NCBI RefSeq assembly: GCF_024139115.2
Contig: NC_085141.1
Location: forward strand, 40,368,120 to 40,432,119
Length of the DNA stretch: 64,000 nucleotides
Origin: Armigeres subalbatus
Taxonomy: Eukaryota > Arthropoda > Insecta > Diptera > Culicidae
Direction: 5' to 3'
Position 1 is the first letter of the stretch, and the number at the start of each line of letters is the position of its first letter. This document shows, in pieces, positions 21,040 to 33,892 of this stretch. The position numbers and the translations under genes are program-made. A model generated the notes under the pieces. The model was given only the letters and a program-made list of their open reading frames with translations. It searched no databases and was not told the origin of the DNA.

Positions 21040-22360
21040 CGACTGACGCCGCTAATCGCACGACCACGAAGCTCACAAATTATTCAATGGGGGAGTTATG
21101 AATTTTTCAAACTTTCTAACCTAGACGGTGGTGACGCTGGCCGTTTTAATATTTGAGTCATATTTATGATATGCTGACAAAAAAAATTCTTGGAAATGCA
21201 ATCGGCATTTTCAGGATGCTTTTCCATACGGGTTGTGCATATGCTAAGACAAGATAAGACAAGACTGGAAAGACGGTGCTTGATATGACACGGCTACGCA
21301 CAGGGCTCGATGTTGAAAACAGTGGTTGATGAAGTAAACCAGTTTAGTTGATATTTAATGCATTTCAGTTGCACTTTCTAAGCTTGTAGAGTACTTTTAG
21401 AAACATTTCCATGTACGCTGGTTTAAAACTTACTTGACCACGTTATACATTGTTGTTACATTGCCGTCAAATTGACCCTTGAGGAATATGTGGCGAAAGT
21501 TGTATACAAAAAAATCATAAAGAATACATATTTACACCGTAAGATATAAACATTTAAATACTCATCCCAGCTTTACTCTTTTAGTATATTATTTTTTAGA
21601 TCCTAAATGAGCTTTAGAGGTTCTAAAGGGGCTTCAGCATTTGGTACTTAAAAATCCCTTGTGAATTCACACCCTGAGCCATAGTGCACTGAGATAGCGT
21701 CAACTCAACTCAATTGATATATTTTTATTGGTGTTGTAAAATGTCATTTGCATTCATTTGTATAATCTTTTGAAACCTTCTTTCACAGACTAGTAGATAT
21801 CAATTAATAACGTATGGTGATATTTTGGAAAGATTTATTTAGTGCTGTTAGACAGAAGCATAGGACCCTTAATGCATTATGCGTTTGTCGATTTTTTAAA
21901 ATAAATTAGTCTTCTTAGGAAAGTTTTGGTAAAGTTATAGTCCATTGACGTGCGTAGAATAATTTGTTCAGGGTCCTACCAAATCGCACCAAGCGGCTTT
22001 TTAATTGACTTGTGATATTTTGTTCGTAAAAATCAAATGTAAACCCTTTCATATCAATTCATACATACATTTGTTGTAGGATATCCTCAGATATGGTGAT
22101 TTACTGCTACGAAATGGGCCTTTCACTTAGGTTCCGCAACAAAGGCGGAACTGAAATTCGCTCTACATAAAACCAGTGGCTTCTTATGAAAGAGTACAAG
22201 AACATGTTGTGAATCTTTCAAAAAACGGCATACTTTGATAGGCTGCCACTTAGTGCGAATGTCGTACAAAGATTCGGATAGAGCCAGGACGGTGGATGCT
22301 AGTATTTTTTCATAATCGAAATCAGTTTATTTGTAGTTTTAGTTACCACAGAGCTACTGT
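21040..22360. other. AT-rich DNA with a partial MITE
   Basis: From about 21977 to 22110 the sequence (AAATCGCACCAAGCGGCTTT, TGACTTGTGATATTTTGTTC, ATCCTCAGATATGG) matches one half of the 248-bp MITE found complete at 33893-34140 and 41119-41366. The rest shows no gene. Confidence 0.45.
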
Positions 22361-23320
22361 TCGATGATATCTTCGTGTTTTGGTGTCGCGTACGGTCTAT
22401 TCGATTAGTCAGATAACTCCCTCTGACTCAAAGCAAGGCAAGCAGCACCTTCTTTTGTACAATATCCTTCGCACCGGATGCACCAAGAATATTTTAAGCG
22501 CAAATGTAATAAAGAAGGAAAACCAAATTGCTGCCCCCACCGCGCCTGAAACCACCGGCACCAGATGGAAAACAAAAATGACAACAAACAAATAAATAAA
22601 CTCACGTTACGCGTGTGGGTGTGCGCGGTCTTATTCACCACGCACGACGGCGCTTAACCAAAACGCGCATTAACATCTATGCGCAAGGTTGAGTGTGTCT
22701 ACTCGTCGTCGCAAACGGCGCGCCAGCACCCACCGCCGCCGTCACCGGGGCGCGATGTGGGAAGGTGAAATTTCGCGCACATTAATTCGTTTCGCACGGT
22801 CGGTCGGTCGGTCGGTGGCTGTTCGCCAACCAAACACCGTGTAACCATTTGGGAGTCGAGTCACACACAACAAAGGCGATGAAACTTGAATCCCCCTCCG
22901 CAGCCGCCGCAGTATCGAATCTCTCAGCTCAATGTTGGTCGGCGTTGGCCCCACTAATGGGAGAAAAATGGTTAAATGTAGGTGAGGGTGGTTTGAAAGT
23001 GAAAACCGAACAGGCGTTTGTTGGTTGGGTATGGATCGGATACACACGGGCCGATTGGTTTTGCTCACCACCTGCTGCGTGTCCGTGCCACTGTGGGCTA
23101 CGGAATGGAATTTGGCGGCAAAATTCCCCGGTACGGATCATATCAATGTTTGTAGGGAAAATATCAGAACTGAATAGAATAATATTAATTGAGGAGAATA
23201 GAAGCAGAGGGGTGCAAGTGATTTTTTTTTTCAAAATTGGGTTTACTACTGTAAAAAATGCTTTGGATTCCGAGCGTTGCGGCAATATGCTGATGTAGTT
23301 TGTACGATGTTAATAAAAAA
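22361..23320. other. GC-richer island, possible host regulatory region
   Basis: Composition changes from AT-rich to GC-rich with many CpGs, and includes a (CGGT)n run near 22797-22816. No ORF shows a domain or clear start context. It could hold the promoter or 5' exon of a host gene outside or across the window, but no splice or start signal is decisive. Confidence 0.25.
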
Positions 23321-24050
23321 TGTAAAAATTCACAGAAGATCATCATTTTTTTTTACCTTTCATATAATTTGTGTGAAGCGAAAGTTGATGAACTTTGCGC
23401 CTATTTTTTTCAAAACTAACTTTTTGTCACTTACACGTACACCTCTTTGCGCTTGACCCCGTCAATTAAATATACAAAGTGTTCCATACTCTGATTGATA
23501 TGCTATGCAAAATTTGGTCAAATGCAGTTTTTTTTAAATCTCTGATCAGTGATTATACGAAAAATACTTTCAAGTAGAATGTATTAAAAATGTATTAAAA
23601 ATAGGCGAGTCGTGCCTTTTTGAACTGCGAAGAAAACAGTTGGTTTTGTATTGTTCCTACCGCAAAAATTGTTTTAGCTGGCAAACTAATTTCAATATGA
23701 AAAGCCTTATTAAAGTAAGAAAACTACATCACAAACAATTATTGACCCAAATTTAGGAAATAATTGGACGGTATTCCGTTTTTCGGAGCTACTATACTGC
23801 CTGTAATCGCATATTTTGTCCCATAAGAACCGGAAACCCAGCAAAGATGGGTCAAATTACAGGCAGTTTATCTTTCTTCGTCTTAATGGGATTTTGTTCC
23901 AAGTCAGAATTGTAACGATATATCGCAATTTTAGAGTGCAAATTTGGCCAATTTGCAGAAAGACAACCAATATTTTAGGAATATCCCATATGGTTACATA
24001 CACTGTTCAACATACAAGATGCAACATTTATCAAACTTATATCAAATCAA
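23321..24050. other. Unassigned AT-rich DNA
   Basis: No gene or recognisable repeat. Confidence 0.4.
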
Positions 24051-25189
24051 CGATTCATGAATTTGCTGAATGTTTACGTCGAACTTTCCTCCATGGCCCA
24101 CAGTGCGTCCGAGCAAACAGCTGACGGACGAGAGTGCCCCAATCCTCAAAAGCGAATGGTTGCGGAGCGGAGTGGGGCGACGAAGAGGCGAGAAATGGCC
24201 AATGGCGGTTTGACAGTAGCGCTACTAGGCATAGTTGGTGTGACGGTGTGCTCCCAACCCGAGGAGCAGGTAGGTGGGGTGGTGCTGGGCGGGCTGTTCA
24301 ATTTGGGGGGGGCGCAAGCAAGCATGAAGCGCGAGTGTTTTTGTGTGGTATATGGAGACTTGTTAATGTACTTACAGCCAAATTTATGCACAATTTGTGC
24401 CTGTTTGCTTCTCGGTCCGCGTGACAGAGCAGGTGGCAAAAGGGGCAGCCTCAAGTAAGTCGGGACATCTAGCACGAGGATATTAGACCATAATATAAAT
24501 AACAATAAAATTAATGCCGTTGGTACACACACGAGCCGCCGCGCAGCTGCTCCGGTTGGTGGTGTTCGAGCACTTCTGAGTTGATGATGTTTTTTTTCGG
24601 CGAAGAACTTCTCTCTTTAGACCAACAATGGCTTAAGTTGCTTATCACACCGCTCGCGTACTTGAAATTTAGCGAGGATCCAACTTTTCTTTTCTAGTGG
24701 CTGATCGAAGATGGCGACGACGAAGACGAAGGCAACTATGCCCAAGACAAAACACACCTCGCGTACAATGCGAACGCGACCAGATGAACGGAAAACGGCG
24801 TTCCAACGATTCCTAATTCGGACACACAACACACAATATTGGCCTAGTTGGTCGCGGCACAGCGGTGGTATCAGCGTTTGTGTTTAAAAACTAAAAGTAA
24901 CCCAGCTAAAACGGCACGGAACGAATAAAAAAATTCCTACACTGATAAAGAAAAGCGCGAGACCGGCTACGAGACACTACGAGAGGATAAATCGCACTGC
25001 CTGAGCACCGGCGCGCTACAATTGGATTAAGCCGCTCTCTCCCCGTATGCGGGAGCGGCGCACGGACGACATCGTTCCCCCAAAAAGGGGGGAAGCTATG
25101 GCGACGCGGCCGCTCAGTGCTCCCATATTGGCGAAAAGGCAATCTGACTGCTTTACAATGGAAGAAAACATGACCGAGATGTTATATAT
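24051..25189. other. GC-richer island, possible minus-strand promoter and first exon
   Basis: On the minus strand an initiator-like ATCAGTGTAGG lies at about 24945-24935 below CpG-rich DNA. Downstream, a frame at 24617-24832 encodes a hydrophobic stretch (REVCFVLGIVAFVFVVAIFD) resembling a membrane anchor, but it has no ATG and ends near a possible donor site (CAAGTACGC). It may be an untranslated leader, an exon fragment or chance. No known gene is recognised. Confidence 0.2.
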
Positions 25190-25467
25190 GGGGTCTTCCT
25201 TAGACGTGTCGTAAGACGTGCTGAAAGTGGCTGGGTTCGATTCCCGGTCCGGTCTAGGAGATTTTCAAATTGGAAATAGTCTCGACTTCCCTGGGCATGA
25301 CATTATATACGTAAAATTATATACGTGATATACGAAATGGTAATTTGACCTAGAAACCTCGCAGTTATTAACTGTGGAAGTGTGGTGAACAAATGTGAAC
25401 AAATGCTAATAGAATATTAAGTCGAAAAGCAGGCCAAGGTCTAGTTGGAATGACGAAGAAGAACACC
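25190..25467 (+). mobile_element. Feilai-type tRNA-derived SINE
   Basis: It starts GGGGTCTTCCTTAGACGTGT and contains GTGCTGAAAGTGGCTGGG, the B-box GGTTCGATTCCCG, CCGGTCTAGGAGATTTTC, CTCGACTTCCCTGGGCATGA and AACCTCGCAGTTATTAACTG. It ends GACGAAGAAGAA after TAAGTCGAAAAGCAGGCC. This is the best B-box among the copies here. Confidence 0.9.
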
Positions 25468-26576
25468 TCCATAATAGGTTGTTTCACCCTGATATCCAGA
25501 GTAGAACTCAACGCACGATAAACATTCACACTCAAGGCGTTCGGGTCAGATTGATCCGGATTTAACTCAACAATATCTCAGACAAATTTGGTTGTTTATT
25601 TCATAGCTAAAATAATCGTCAGCAACCGTCAACATTTTGTAATCAGTGCCGTCCGACCGACAGTTGACCGCTTTTATATGTGCAGCCGCTTCTTAGAGAT
25701 ATGTATTTAGAATTTTTCGGAAGCCCAAATGGAAACATAAATGTGAGCGAATTTTAATTATCTGATGAAGCTGATATTTAAAAAGAGGTTTCCCATAACG
25801 GATTAAATAATCAAAATTGAAAACCATCATCACATTGAAAATTGTGCAAATTTGATTTTTTATAGATCAAAATATATTTTTAATGATCATTTTCCAAAGA
25901 TTTATTGATCATTTGTTTTACGTTCATTAGAAAAAAGCAGGAATTTTATTGTTTTTCTTGGTCATGTTAAACGGAATATATTGTCCTATGAATTGCTAAA
26001 TTTTAGCCTCGATTTTAGCAAAGTTAAGGATTATAAAATTATTCTTAATTGGGTTTCTTGTTCTTTTTTTACGGATTAATGGTTGCGTTTTTCGGAACAA
26101 TCAGTTATTATTTACGAATTACGTCTTTAATTTTTTTATCGTTTGTTTTGTTTTGTTATTTAATAACAAATAATTTGAAATTAAATCTGCACTTCGGACT
26201 GGTGTACTGAATCTCCAAAAACATTGTTGAGATACATATTCCAAAAGATTTGGTGGCTGGCGACCGGTTGCAAATTCCTACACTTTGAAACTCAAATTTC
26301 GTCCGACTTTTGCCGAATGCTTCCATATGATTTGAACTGTTGTAAGCCAGTCGTTTTCGTGTTTCTCTACAAAAATATTACATAAAAATATTACATGCAA
26401 GTCGATCAATGACGAATGGATGGGAAGTGCATTTTAAAACACTTGTACACCAGTGGATTCAATTCTGCACCTGTCTAAATCTGTATAGGAACTGGACATT
26501 AGACTGGCCCAAAATGCATGAAATCCTGAATTTCAAACCTTGCCCCCTAAATGACAGTTTGGGGGTCCCAGAAGCT
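25468..26576. other. Unassigned DNA, last part repeat-like
   Basis: No gene. The last 130 bases or so (AAATGCATGAAATCCTG, CCCCCTAAATGACAGTTTGG) read like an outward extension of the inverted-repeat arm that follows, but have no counterpart on the other side of that unit. Confidence 0.4.
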
Positions 26577-27010
26577 CCCCTGAAAATTTCAGCTGAATTC
26601 GGTCCAGTGGTTGGCTTGCGCAAATGGCTCAAAGTTTGTATGGGAAAAGTGATCCAAATGTATGAGGAAGCGCAACCGTTTCAGTTTTTTGCTTCTAGGT
26701 GGCGCTGTAGTCGACGGATTCCTGTTGTGGACAAAATGTAGATCCTTTTTCATATAAGGAATCGACTGGTGAAGACCGGATGTAAATCCCTTTGAAATTG
26801 GTCAAGTTATAAGCATCCAAAGTCGAGGGTTTCGAGCGTGTTCTCCAGGGGTGTCTAAAATGAGAGCAACGTACCACCGACCATTGCGGCGTCGATGCAG
26901 GCGTATTCGGTGCCGTGCGAAATTTAATGCATGATTATCACGCAATCTCGCGAATTTGTATCCGATTGGTAAATACTTTCCGTACTCTGTACAGTAGTGT
27001 AGCTGGAGAT
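26577..27010 (+). repeat. Left inverted-repeat arm of the 3.3-kb unit
   Basis: It begins CCCCTGAAAATTTCAGCTGA and continues through CTTCTAGGTGGCGCTGTAGT, CCTTTGAAATTGGTC, GCGTCGATGCAGGCGTATTC and GTAAATACTTTCCGTACTCT. The whole arm is mirrored at 29418-29845 with scattered differences. Confidence 0.9.
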
Positions 27011-27578
27011 GGAGTGGATGAATAAGGGGGGGCAAGGGGGGATCTTTTTTTTTTAGTAAAAAAACACATCCGGGATATTGTTCGATGTTTAATATCGTAA
27101 TTTTCTGGCGTCGTTTTATCTTCGAGCTACACGCTAAAAAAATTTACTCAAAATTGACATAAATTGAAGAACTCAAAATTTGGTCAAGTTTGGTTTATGC
27201 TATAGTTTAGAGTTCAATTTTCAAAGCGTGAATGTAAATACACGAAATAAATTAAGTACTTCTTCCATTTATTTTGTTAGCCTCAAATAAAAATATACAG
27301 CCATCCAGTTCCAACATTATTGATATGATCCCCCAAAATTACCTTATATTTGGTAGGATCGTTCCTTATAGCACAATATTGGACCCATTTTATTATTTCC
27401 CCTTTATGGTGACCAATTTCAATATAGGGTATTCAGAAAAATCGAACATTTCAGGAATTTTAATTTTTCATAAAATTGTAACTCCCAAATCATAAGGCCT
27501 ATTTGTTGTATTAACAAATCAAATAAAAGCTCTTTATTTCTACAGGAACAGGTAACTAATTTTTCACTATTCAAATCT

Positions 27579-29154
27579 TTGTATCTCCAAAACCACTGGT
27601 CCTGCAAGAAAAATGTGACTCTTGCTTTTGATCGTGCAAGTGGAATACATAAAATGGATTCAAAATCTAAGGAAGAATTAGGTATGGAACTTGTTGTCCC
27701 AATTGAAAGTTTTAAAGGTGAAAAGTTGCCTTCAAACGGTGATGTGCTTGGTCGGATGCGTTTTATAATGAAAAATCAACAGTTGAGTATAAAACCAGCT
27801 GCTAAAACTGTAGTAACTGAACTTCAATTTTTTTGGGAGAAATATAGAATTCCTCTAATGCAACACTACAATGCTGTTGTTAAGCTCCTAAAATTGTTTA
27901 ACAAAATGCGAGCAATTATCAAAAATTCTTCTCACGTGGGAGATAAACAGAAAGAGCAAGAGTCTAGTTTCATTAATAATTTGGATCGATTGTTTGACAT
28001 TGCTCGACGAAGCGCATTAAATTTGATTAAATACGATAAGGATAAACTTATTCTGCAAAGGGAAGTTGGAAGGCGAGAGTTAAAAAAGGCAAAATCGAAG
28101 AAGAACCAACAACGGAACCAGAGCCTTCCTTGGAATCTCAATCAGCTACCAGCGTTTTTACTATTGATGGAGGAGGTAAGAATATAATCAAATAAGAAAA
28201 TATGGTAGACGAAAACATTATTGAGATCCTTGGTGATGAAACACAACATTTGATTGAATTTTTGAAAAACCAACTCAATATTCAACAGCAACGACAAGAC
28301 TATAAAGAGTTGCTAAATTTATCTTTAGCATTTCTTGGTGTGAAAAGAATTAAATTTTCGCCACCAGGAGCACATAGCAATGCCAGATGGATGGCGAAAT
28401 CAATATATTGTCTTAAAATATGGCTGTTTAGAGGCCGATTTGACATGACCGATGATGAAAGGCGAAACATTCCAGTAATGTGTGCTTTTATTTTACGAGT
28501 TTACATTTGGTCTTGGCTTAAAGCTCCTTTACCTTCATCAGCAGCACGAAATGATCTAAACCTGGCAAAAAAATTGATAACTTTACGAGATGATTGATCA
28601 GGGAAAGGATCGATCAAGAAATGTGTATATGGCTGCGGCTTCAAGATTTGCAAATCATCTATGGTACATGAGTGAAGAACTAGTCGCTCTGTTTTTTTTT
28701 CGACCCAGAAATATCTACTGATGAGATAAAAGAAATGGCAAACAATTTAAAATCTTGTATGGGTGATGAAGTAAGAAAAATAAAATTGAAAGTATCTACG
28801 ATCGATAAGACTTCTTGTACGCTTTCGGATTTTGTTTCTCAAAATACGATGAATTTTTTTGAAATTTCTGGAATATCTGCAAATTTTCTCAAAGAAGATC
28901 CTAGTATATGGGATGAATTGGAAGAATTTGTTGAAAGTAGAAATAAAATTAATTCATTTTTGGTAGTGAATGACTGTGCTGAAAGAGGAGTTAAACTAGT
29001 TCAAGATTTTTGTGGAAAACTGACAAAAAATAAAGAACAGCTTCAATATCTTCTCAAAGTTGTTCAACAGGATAGGCACCATTTTCCAGGTTGCACTCGC
29101 TCTGTTATAAAGGAAGGCCTAGCAAATTATATAGGTATAAGTGTTGTTTGTTGA
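27579..29154 (+). pseudogene. Decayed gene of an unnamed, probably transposon-borne protein family
   Basis: Four coding blocks in changing frames. Block 1 (27579 to about 28080) includes NGDVLGRMRF, a KYRIPLMQHYNAVVKLLKLF helix and NNLDRLFDIARRSALNLI. A shift at the A-run near 28084 leads to the acidic KGKIEEEPTTEPEPSLESQS linker. Block 2 (28202-28580) has DETQHLIEFLKNQL, PPGAHSNARWMAKSIYCLKI and APLPSSAARNDLNL. A shift near 28580 leads to RFANHLWYMSEELVALFF, and another in the T-run near 28692 leads to DPEISTDEIKEMANNLKSC and VVNDCAERGVKLVQDFCGKL. I recall similar multicopy, domain-less proteins in other invertebrates, with an extra central segment between blocks 1 and 2. If so, the core is deleted here. 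Function unknown. Confidence 0.6.
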
Positions 29155-29417
29155 TAACTTTGTAGTTTTATACAGTTAATAAATTATGCTATAAACATTA
29201 AAACTGTATAACTTATATAAAATATATAACTTATATAATATCCCAGGTCTCTCTGTCTTTCTGTCCCTCTGTTTGTAGCGATTATATCATATCGTTCTAA
29301 AATTGATGCAACGGGCGTCACGATGTCCGAAAACAACTCGTTACAAATATTTCATGAATTTTGTCTCCCCTTAAAAACTTCAGCTCGTTGGCTTCAGTGG
29401 TAAGTCACCCCCTCCCT

Positions 29418-29845
29418 CTCTAGCTGCACTACTGTACAGAGCACGGAAAGTATTTACCAATCAGATAAAAATAAAGATTGCGTGATAATCATGCATTTAA
29501 TTTCGCACGGCAGCGAATACGCCTGCATCGCCGCCGCAATGGTCGGTGGAACGTTGCTCTCATTTTAAACACCCCTGGGGGACACGGTCGATTTCCTCGA
29601 CTTTGGATGCTTATAACTTGGCCAATTTCAAAGGGATTTACATCGGATCTTCACCAGTCGCTTCCTTATATAAAAAAGGTTCTACATTTTGTCCACAACA
29701 GGAATCCGTCGACTACAGCGCCACCTAGAAGCAAAAAACTGAAACGGTTGCGTTTCCCCATACATTTGGATCACTTTTCCCATACAAACTTTGAGCCATT
29801 TGCGCACGCCAACCACTGGACCGAATGAGCTGAAATTTTCAGGGG
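29418..29845 (-). repeat. Right inverted-repeat arm of the 3.3-kb unit
   Basis: Inverse of 26577-27010, ending AGCTGAAATTTTCAGGGG. Small insertions and deletions and point differences are spread along its length, for example in the GATAAAAATAAAGATTGCG segment. Confidence 0.9.
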
Positions 29846-30790
29846 ATTAATTTAAATAATAACTGTTTTCACTAAGGGGTTCGAACCTTTTAATGCTACT
29901 AATCAGACGTAATAATCACAAATAAAAAAATTAAAATCTTAAGTATACAAGAGGTCAATTTTCTGATTGATACCCATTTTAAATTGAATTACTTTTATAT
30001 TTTTTGAGAACTGTTTTTAAATTTACTTCCTTTCTTCTCGCGCACATTCTGCTTCGTATCCTTTTCACAACTCCAAATCAATACCAAATTTTCAAAATGA
30101 CTTATCTGCTTTGTAAACAAATAACGAAAACCAACACCAGCAACAGGTAACAGACTAAGCCTCCACCTTAGTCAGTATTGATGGTGTTGATTTGCGTGGG
30201 AGTGCTCTCAGATTCGTCAAATCGACGTTTGACCCTTTGTTAACAAAAGAAAAAAAGTCGTTCTGAAAATTTGACATTAAATCATCAATAGGGAACGCTT
30301 GGTATAGGAGAAATCGTCATCCTATCTGAACATCTACAGAAAATATGGATTTTCTCATTTACACGATATGATATGCACGATATTTTCATATCAAAGCGTT
30401 GCGTGGCTACAACGCAAGACCATTTTGATTGTTTCACAAATCTGTACTAAAAACATTATCCCTAACGGGAAATAAGCGAGACCACGACAAGTTTTATTCT
30501 TTCTTTTCTCTTCTAGCTCGTCGGTGGGGGTTACACTAGACGATATAAAAATTTCATCTAGACTGATCAGATTCCGTTGGGTCAGTTGTCTCGGAAAAGT
30601 AGTCAAAACAGGTCACGATTTTTCAAAACAATTATGGGAATAATGCTTTTAGGGTTCCTGAGCCACTTCTATTCAATCCAGTTGAATCCGGTTGAATCGA
30701 CCGATCCAGAGGGTTCACGGAAGGACGTGTGAAAACAGTAAGGCTAATAAGGTGGTGTGAAAGCAATAGAGGCTAGCTCTAGAGTTAAAA
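29846..30790. other. Unassigned DNA
   Basis: No gene recognised. A scrap at about 30400-30425 (GCGTGGCTACAACGCAAGACC) resembles the Feilai SINE head. Confidence 0.4.
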
Positions 30791-31610
30791 GTGATGAGTA
30801 AAGGATGTTCCAAGTTTTATAGTAAATGTAAAAAAAGTAATGGATTAAATGTTTACCAGTGGAATGTTAGAGGAATTAACAATTTTGAGAAATTTGATGA
30901 TACAATTAATTTTTTTAACAAATGTAAGGTTAATATTGATGTTATTGCAGTGGGTGAAACTTGGTTGAAAAAGGAAAATTCTTGTATTTATAATATACCA
31001 GGTTATCGTGCATCTTTTTCGTATCGTGAAACATCTTCAGGGGGCTTAGCCGTGTTTGTGAGGACTTCATCAGAATATATGTTAATAGAGGATGACATAA
31101 TCGATGGCGCACATTACATTTAATTAGAAATTAAAGCTTAAGGTCACCATTATAATATTATAGGTGTGCACAACAATAACGATTGTTGGGGACGTTAATG
31201 TCCCCGTTAACATACATAATAACAATGTTGTTATTCGATATATAAACGATATGAACATTGCCCTTAGATGTCATATAAACTTCGGCGGTTGGTACAAATA
31301 AAGAATACTATGAAAACATTCTAGTTTTTTTAACGTATGGGAAAAAATAAATGAAATTTTTTGCCGTCACTGAAGGTAAGAGCAAATAAAGCTAAACGAT
31401 AAAGAAATGATTGTAAACTCTAATCAAGAAGTAGCTGACCTTTTCAATAGATTTTTCTCTAGTATTGGAAAGGATCTGGCCAATGAGCTCCCAAAAAGGA
31501 GTGTTGATTCATTGAAACCTATAAAACCACTTGGTAATTCAATCTTCTTGCGGCCCACCAGTTCGAATGAAGTTAGCCAGCTTGACGTTAGAAAAAGTAA
31601 AGGTTATCCC
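30791..31610 (+). pseudogene. CR1/L2-like LINE, endonuclease part, decayed
   Basis: NVYQWNVRGINNFEKFDDTI, IDVIAVGETWLKKENS and SGGLAVFVRTS are APE-type endonuclease motifs. After a stop, another frame gives VGDVNVPVNIHNNNVVIRYI (the GDxN motif). At 31407-31610 the linker before the reverse transcriptase reads EVADLFNRFFSSIGKDL and SIFLRPTSSNEVSQLDV, breaking off at KSKGY. The sequence resumes with DNIS at 34188. Stops and shifts make it non-functional. Confidence 0.8.
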
Positions 31611-33379
31611 AAGTAACACCAAAAACATATATTTTTTAGAAAAATAAAAAAAAAACTGTTGGGTTCAAGTTATAATAGTGACTAACAATACCTTCTTTGT
31701 TGTAGGAAAGGTTTAATAGTGTTTGATACAAACATTTCATAGCTAAATTATTCTGTGTTGTATTTTTGCGAGTAAGCAATATTTATGACTTCATTATAAC
31801 ATTCCTCGTTACTAACAATTTGAATGTTTTATTGATGTTATATAAATGCGACGGCACACATGATATGCATTCATTGACGAATATATAACAATTTAATTAT
31901 TACATTTTTCCCACAAGAGTGTAAAGACGAAAAAAACTATTTGCGAAAAAACATTCATGTAGGTGTTATGGGAGTAAGAAAGCACAATTTCAGAAAAAAA
32001 GGAAAAAAAGAGCAGAAAAAAAAGTCAGAAAAAAAGCATGAGATGAAATTGGTCTTGAAATGGTTTTGGAATTCAAAATGCGTAAAATGTATGAAAGGTT
32101 GCAGGGTAGAATGTATAAATTAAAAAGGGATTATCCGTACAAAAATCTGTTACGTATTCTACTTAAAAGAATGAGACCGCTTGAGCCTTCCTTCGAAAAA
32201 TTACTTTAATAAAGTAAATAACAAAACCTGAGCATTCCTTCATCGGCGAATGCCAGGCATATTCCATCTGTGATGGCTTATCGCTTGATCAAAATATTCT
32301 CATTCTCGAGAGTTCTGGACTAGGAACTGATTGCAAAATTCGTCATCTTTTATCTCAACATTCTGAAGCTACTAAAACGCTATAACTATATTAAAATAAC
32401 TCACTCATAAACAACTATATAACACGTTTCAAATATGTTATAAAGCTGCATCCGTAGCTAATTTTGAACGTAGTTATAACATTCTTGTATAACAAGGCGA
32501 TGATTCGAATTAGATGACAGAATACAGTGTCAGCTGAAAAACAATGATACTTTACTAATAAATATTACTTGTTTTAAATTAATTCGATAAATAATAATTC
32601 TTTTTCCCTTTATCGTACAGGGAATAGGACTCTTACAAAAATTAACATTTGATAGTTGTATTTTACCAATAAATTAAGTTTTACCAATTGAGTGATATTT
32701 TTGTAAGTCATCTGCTGCAGGAAAACAGATTTGTATTACACTGAAAATTATGATAATTTGATGATTTTTCATGCTCCTCGTATTACGTTATTCTAGCATG
32801 ATACAATCATATTATTTGCTATTGTAAATCGACACGCCTGATTCTTGCGTTTCAAAATTATGACCAAAACGCGTTCAAACATATACACATAATGGGATTT
32901 ACGAATGGTCTATATTATTGTTTTTTTTAAAAGCTCAACTTTTTTCGACTAGTAACAAATATTTTGATTGGCACTGTGATGTCTCCCGAAAAGACCATTG
33001 CCATGTTTTGGGATGTTCTACCAGAATATATCCCAACAAATAAAAAAATTTGAATGCATTCTTTACTTTTATAGATGGCCAAAGAATTTTCAGCGAGTAT
33101 AATAGAAACAATTCTTGAACGGCAAAGGAAAAAGACATTTCCCCCAATAAGTATGAACTTATTTCAGTCTATGATTTGAATAAATTAGCTGTAAATCAAC
33201 TTTATGCGCATCATGACTCGCCATTAAGTAATCGAAATATAAATATATAAACGAAATAAAATGTCATTTCTGTTGTCATAATTATTGCGTGGGTCAAAAT
33301 ATACTTGTTAATAAGGGCATATTTAAAACTTTTGTATAACTCAATAACAACTTATTAGTATTAATAATATAAATTACTA

Positions 33380-33641
33380 GTTGACCCGGCAGACGTTGTC
33401 CTGCATAGTAGGCGAAAAAGGGCGCTGTAAACTTCCCATGCAATGTTCGCATAGGAATCACAATTTTAGTTATTCACGGTTTGCTCAACCTTACTCGTAA
33501 TTTTCCCATTAGGCATTAGATATCATATAAACCCGTCGGAAACTATAACGAATGTTTCTGCTGAAGAAATGAAAAAAATCCATCCAGCCGTTTTCGAGTT
33601 ATGCGGATACGAACACAGACCATTTCATTTTTATATATAAG
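33380..33641 (+). mobile_element. RTE-type LINE 3' fragment or related SINE
   Basis: It starts GTTGACCCGGCAGACGTTGT and ends AGCCGTTTTCGAGTTATGCG, then ACGAACACAGACCATTT and TATATATAAG. This is a widespread arthropod 3' end that I associate with RTE-clade LINEs and their passengers. ATTACTA at 33373-33379 and 33642-33648 is a likely target-site duplication. Confidence 0.75.
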
Positions 33642-33892
33642 ATTACTAATATATAACATATAAAAATGTACTATAAAAGTATTTCATAACGTTTTCTTTA
33701 CTTCATTTGTTATAGTATGTTATGTAATGCTCATATAAGACAAATATATTAGTTATATAGATAGAATTAATAACATATTTTGTGGCAAGAATAATGTTTT
33801 ATAAGACGCCATTTTTTGCGCTTTTTTGGGCTTATAAGTGTACGAAAAAAGGTAATGCATTCATGAAGAAAAGCATGATACTATGTATCATA

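Larger units (their letters stand above)
26577..29845. mobile_element. 3.3-kb inverted-repeat unit carrying a decayed unnamed gene
   Basis: Two inverted arms of about 430 bp enclose 2.4 kb with a broken plus-strand coding region. Long arms around one gene suggest a DNA transposon or foldback element. No target-site duplication was found at the arm tips (AGCT before, ATTA after), and the left side has repeat-like sequence beyond the arm. The true ends may therefore lie further out or have been lost on the right. An alternative is that the arms are two independent insertions of one MITE-like repeat on either side of a gene fragment. Confidence 0.6.

Noticed and set aside
22849..24532. Overlapping frames of 96-149 codons on both strands
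   Set aside because: They lie in GC-rich DNA where stops are rare, overlap on both strands, and show no domain.
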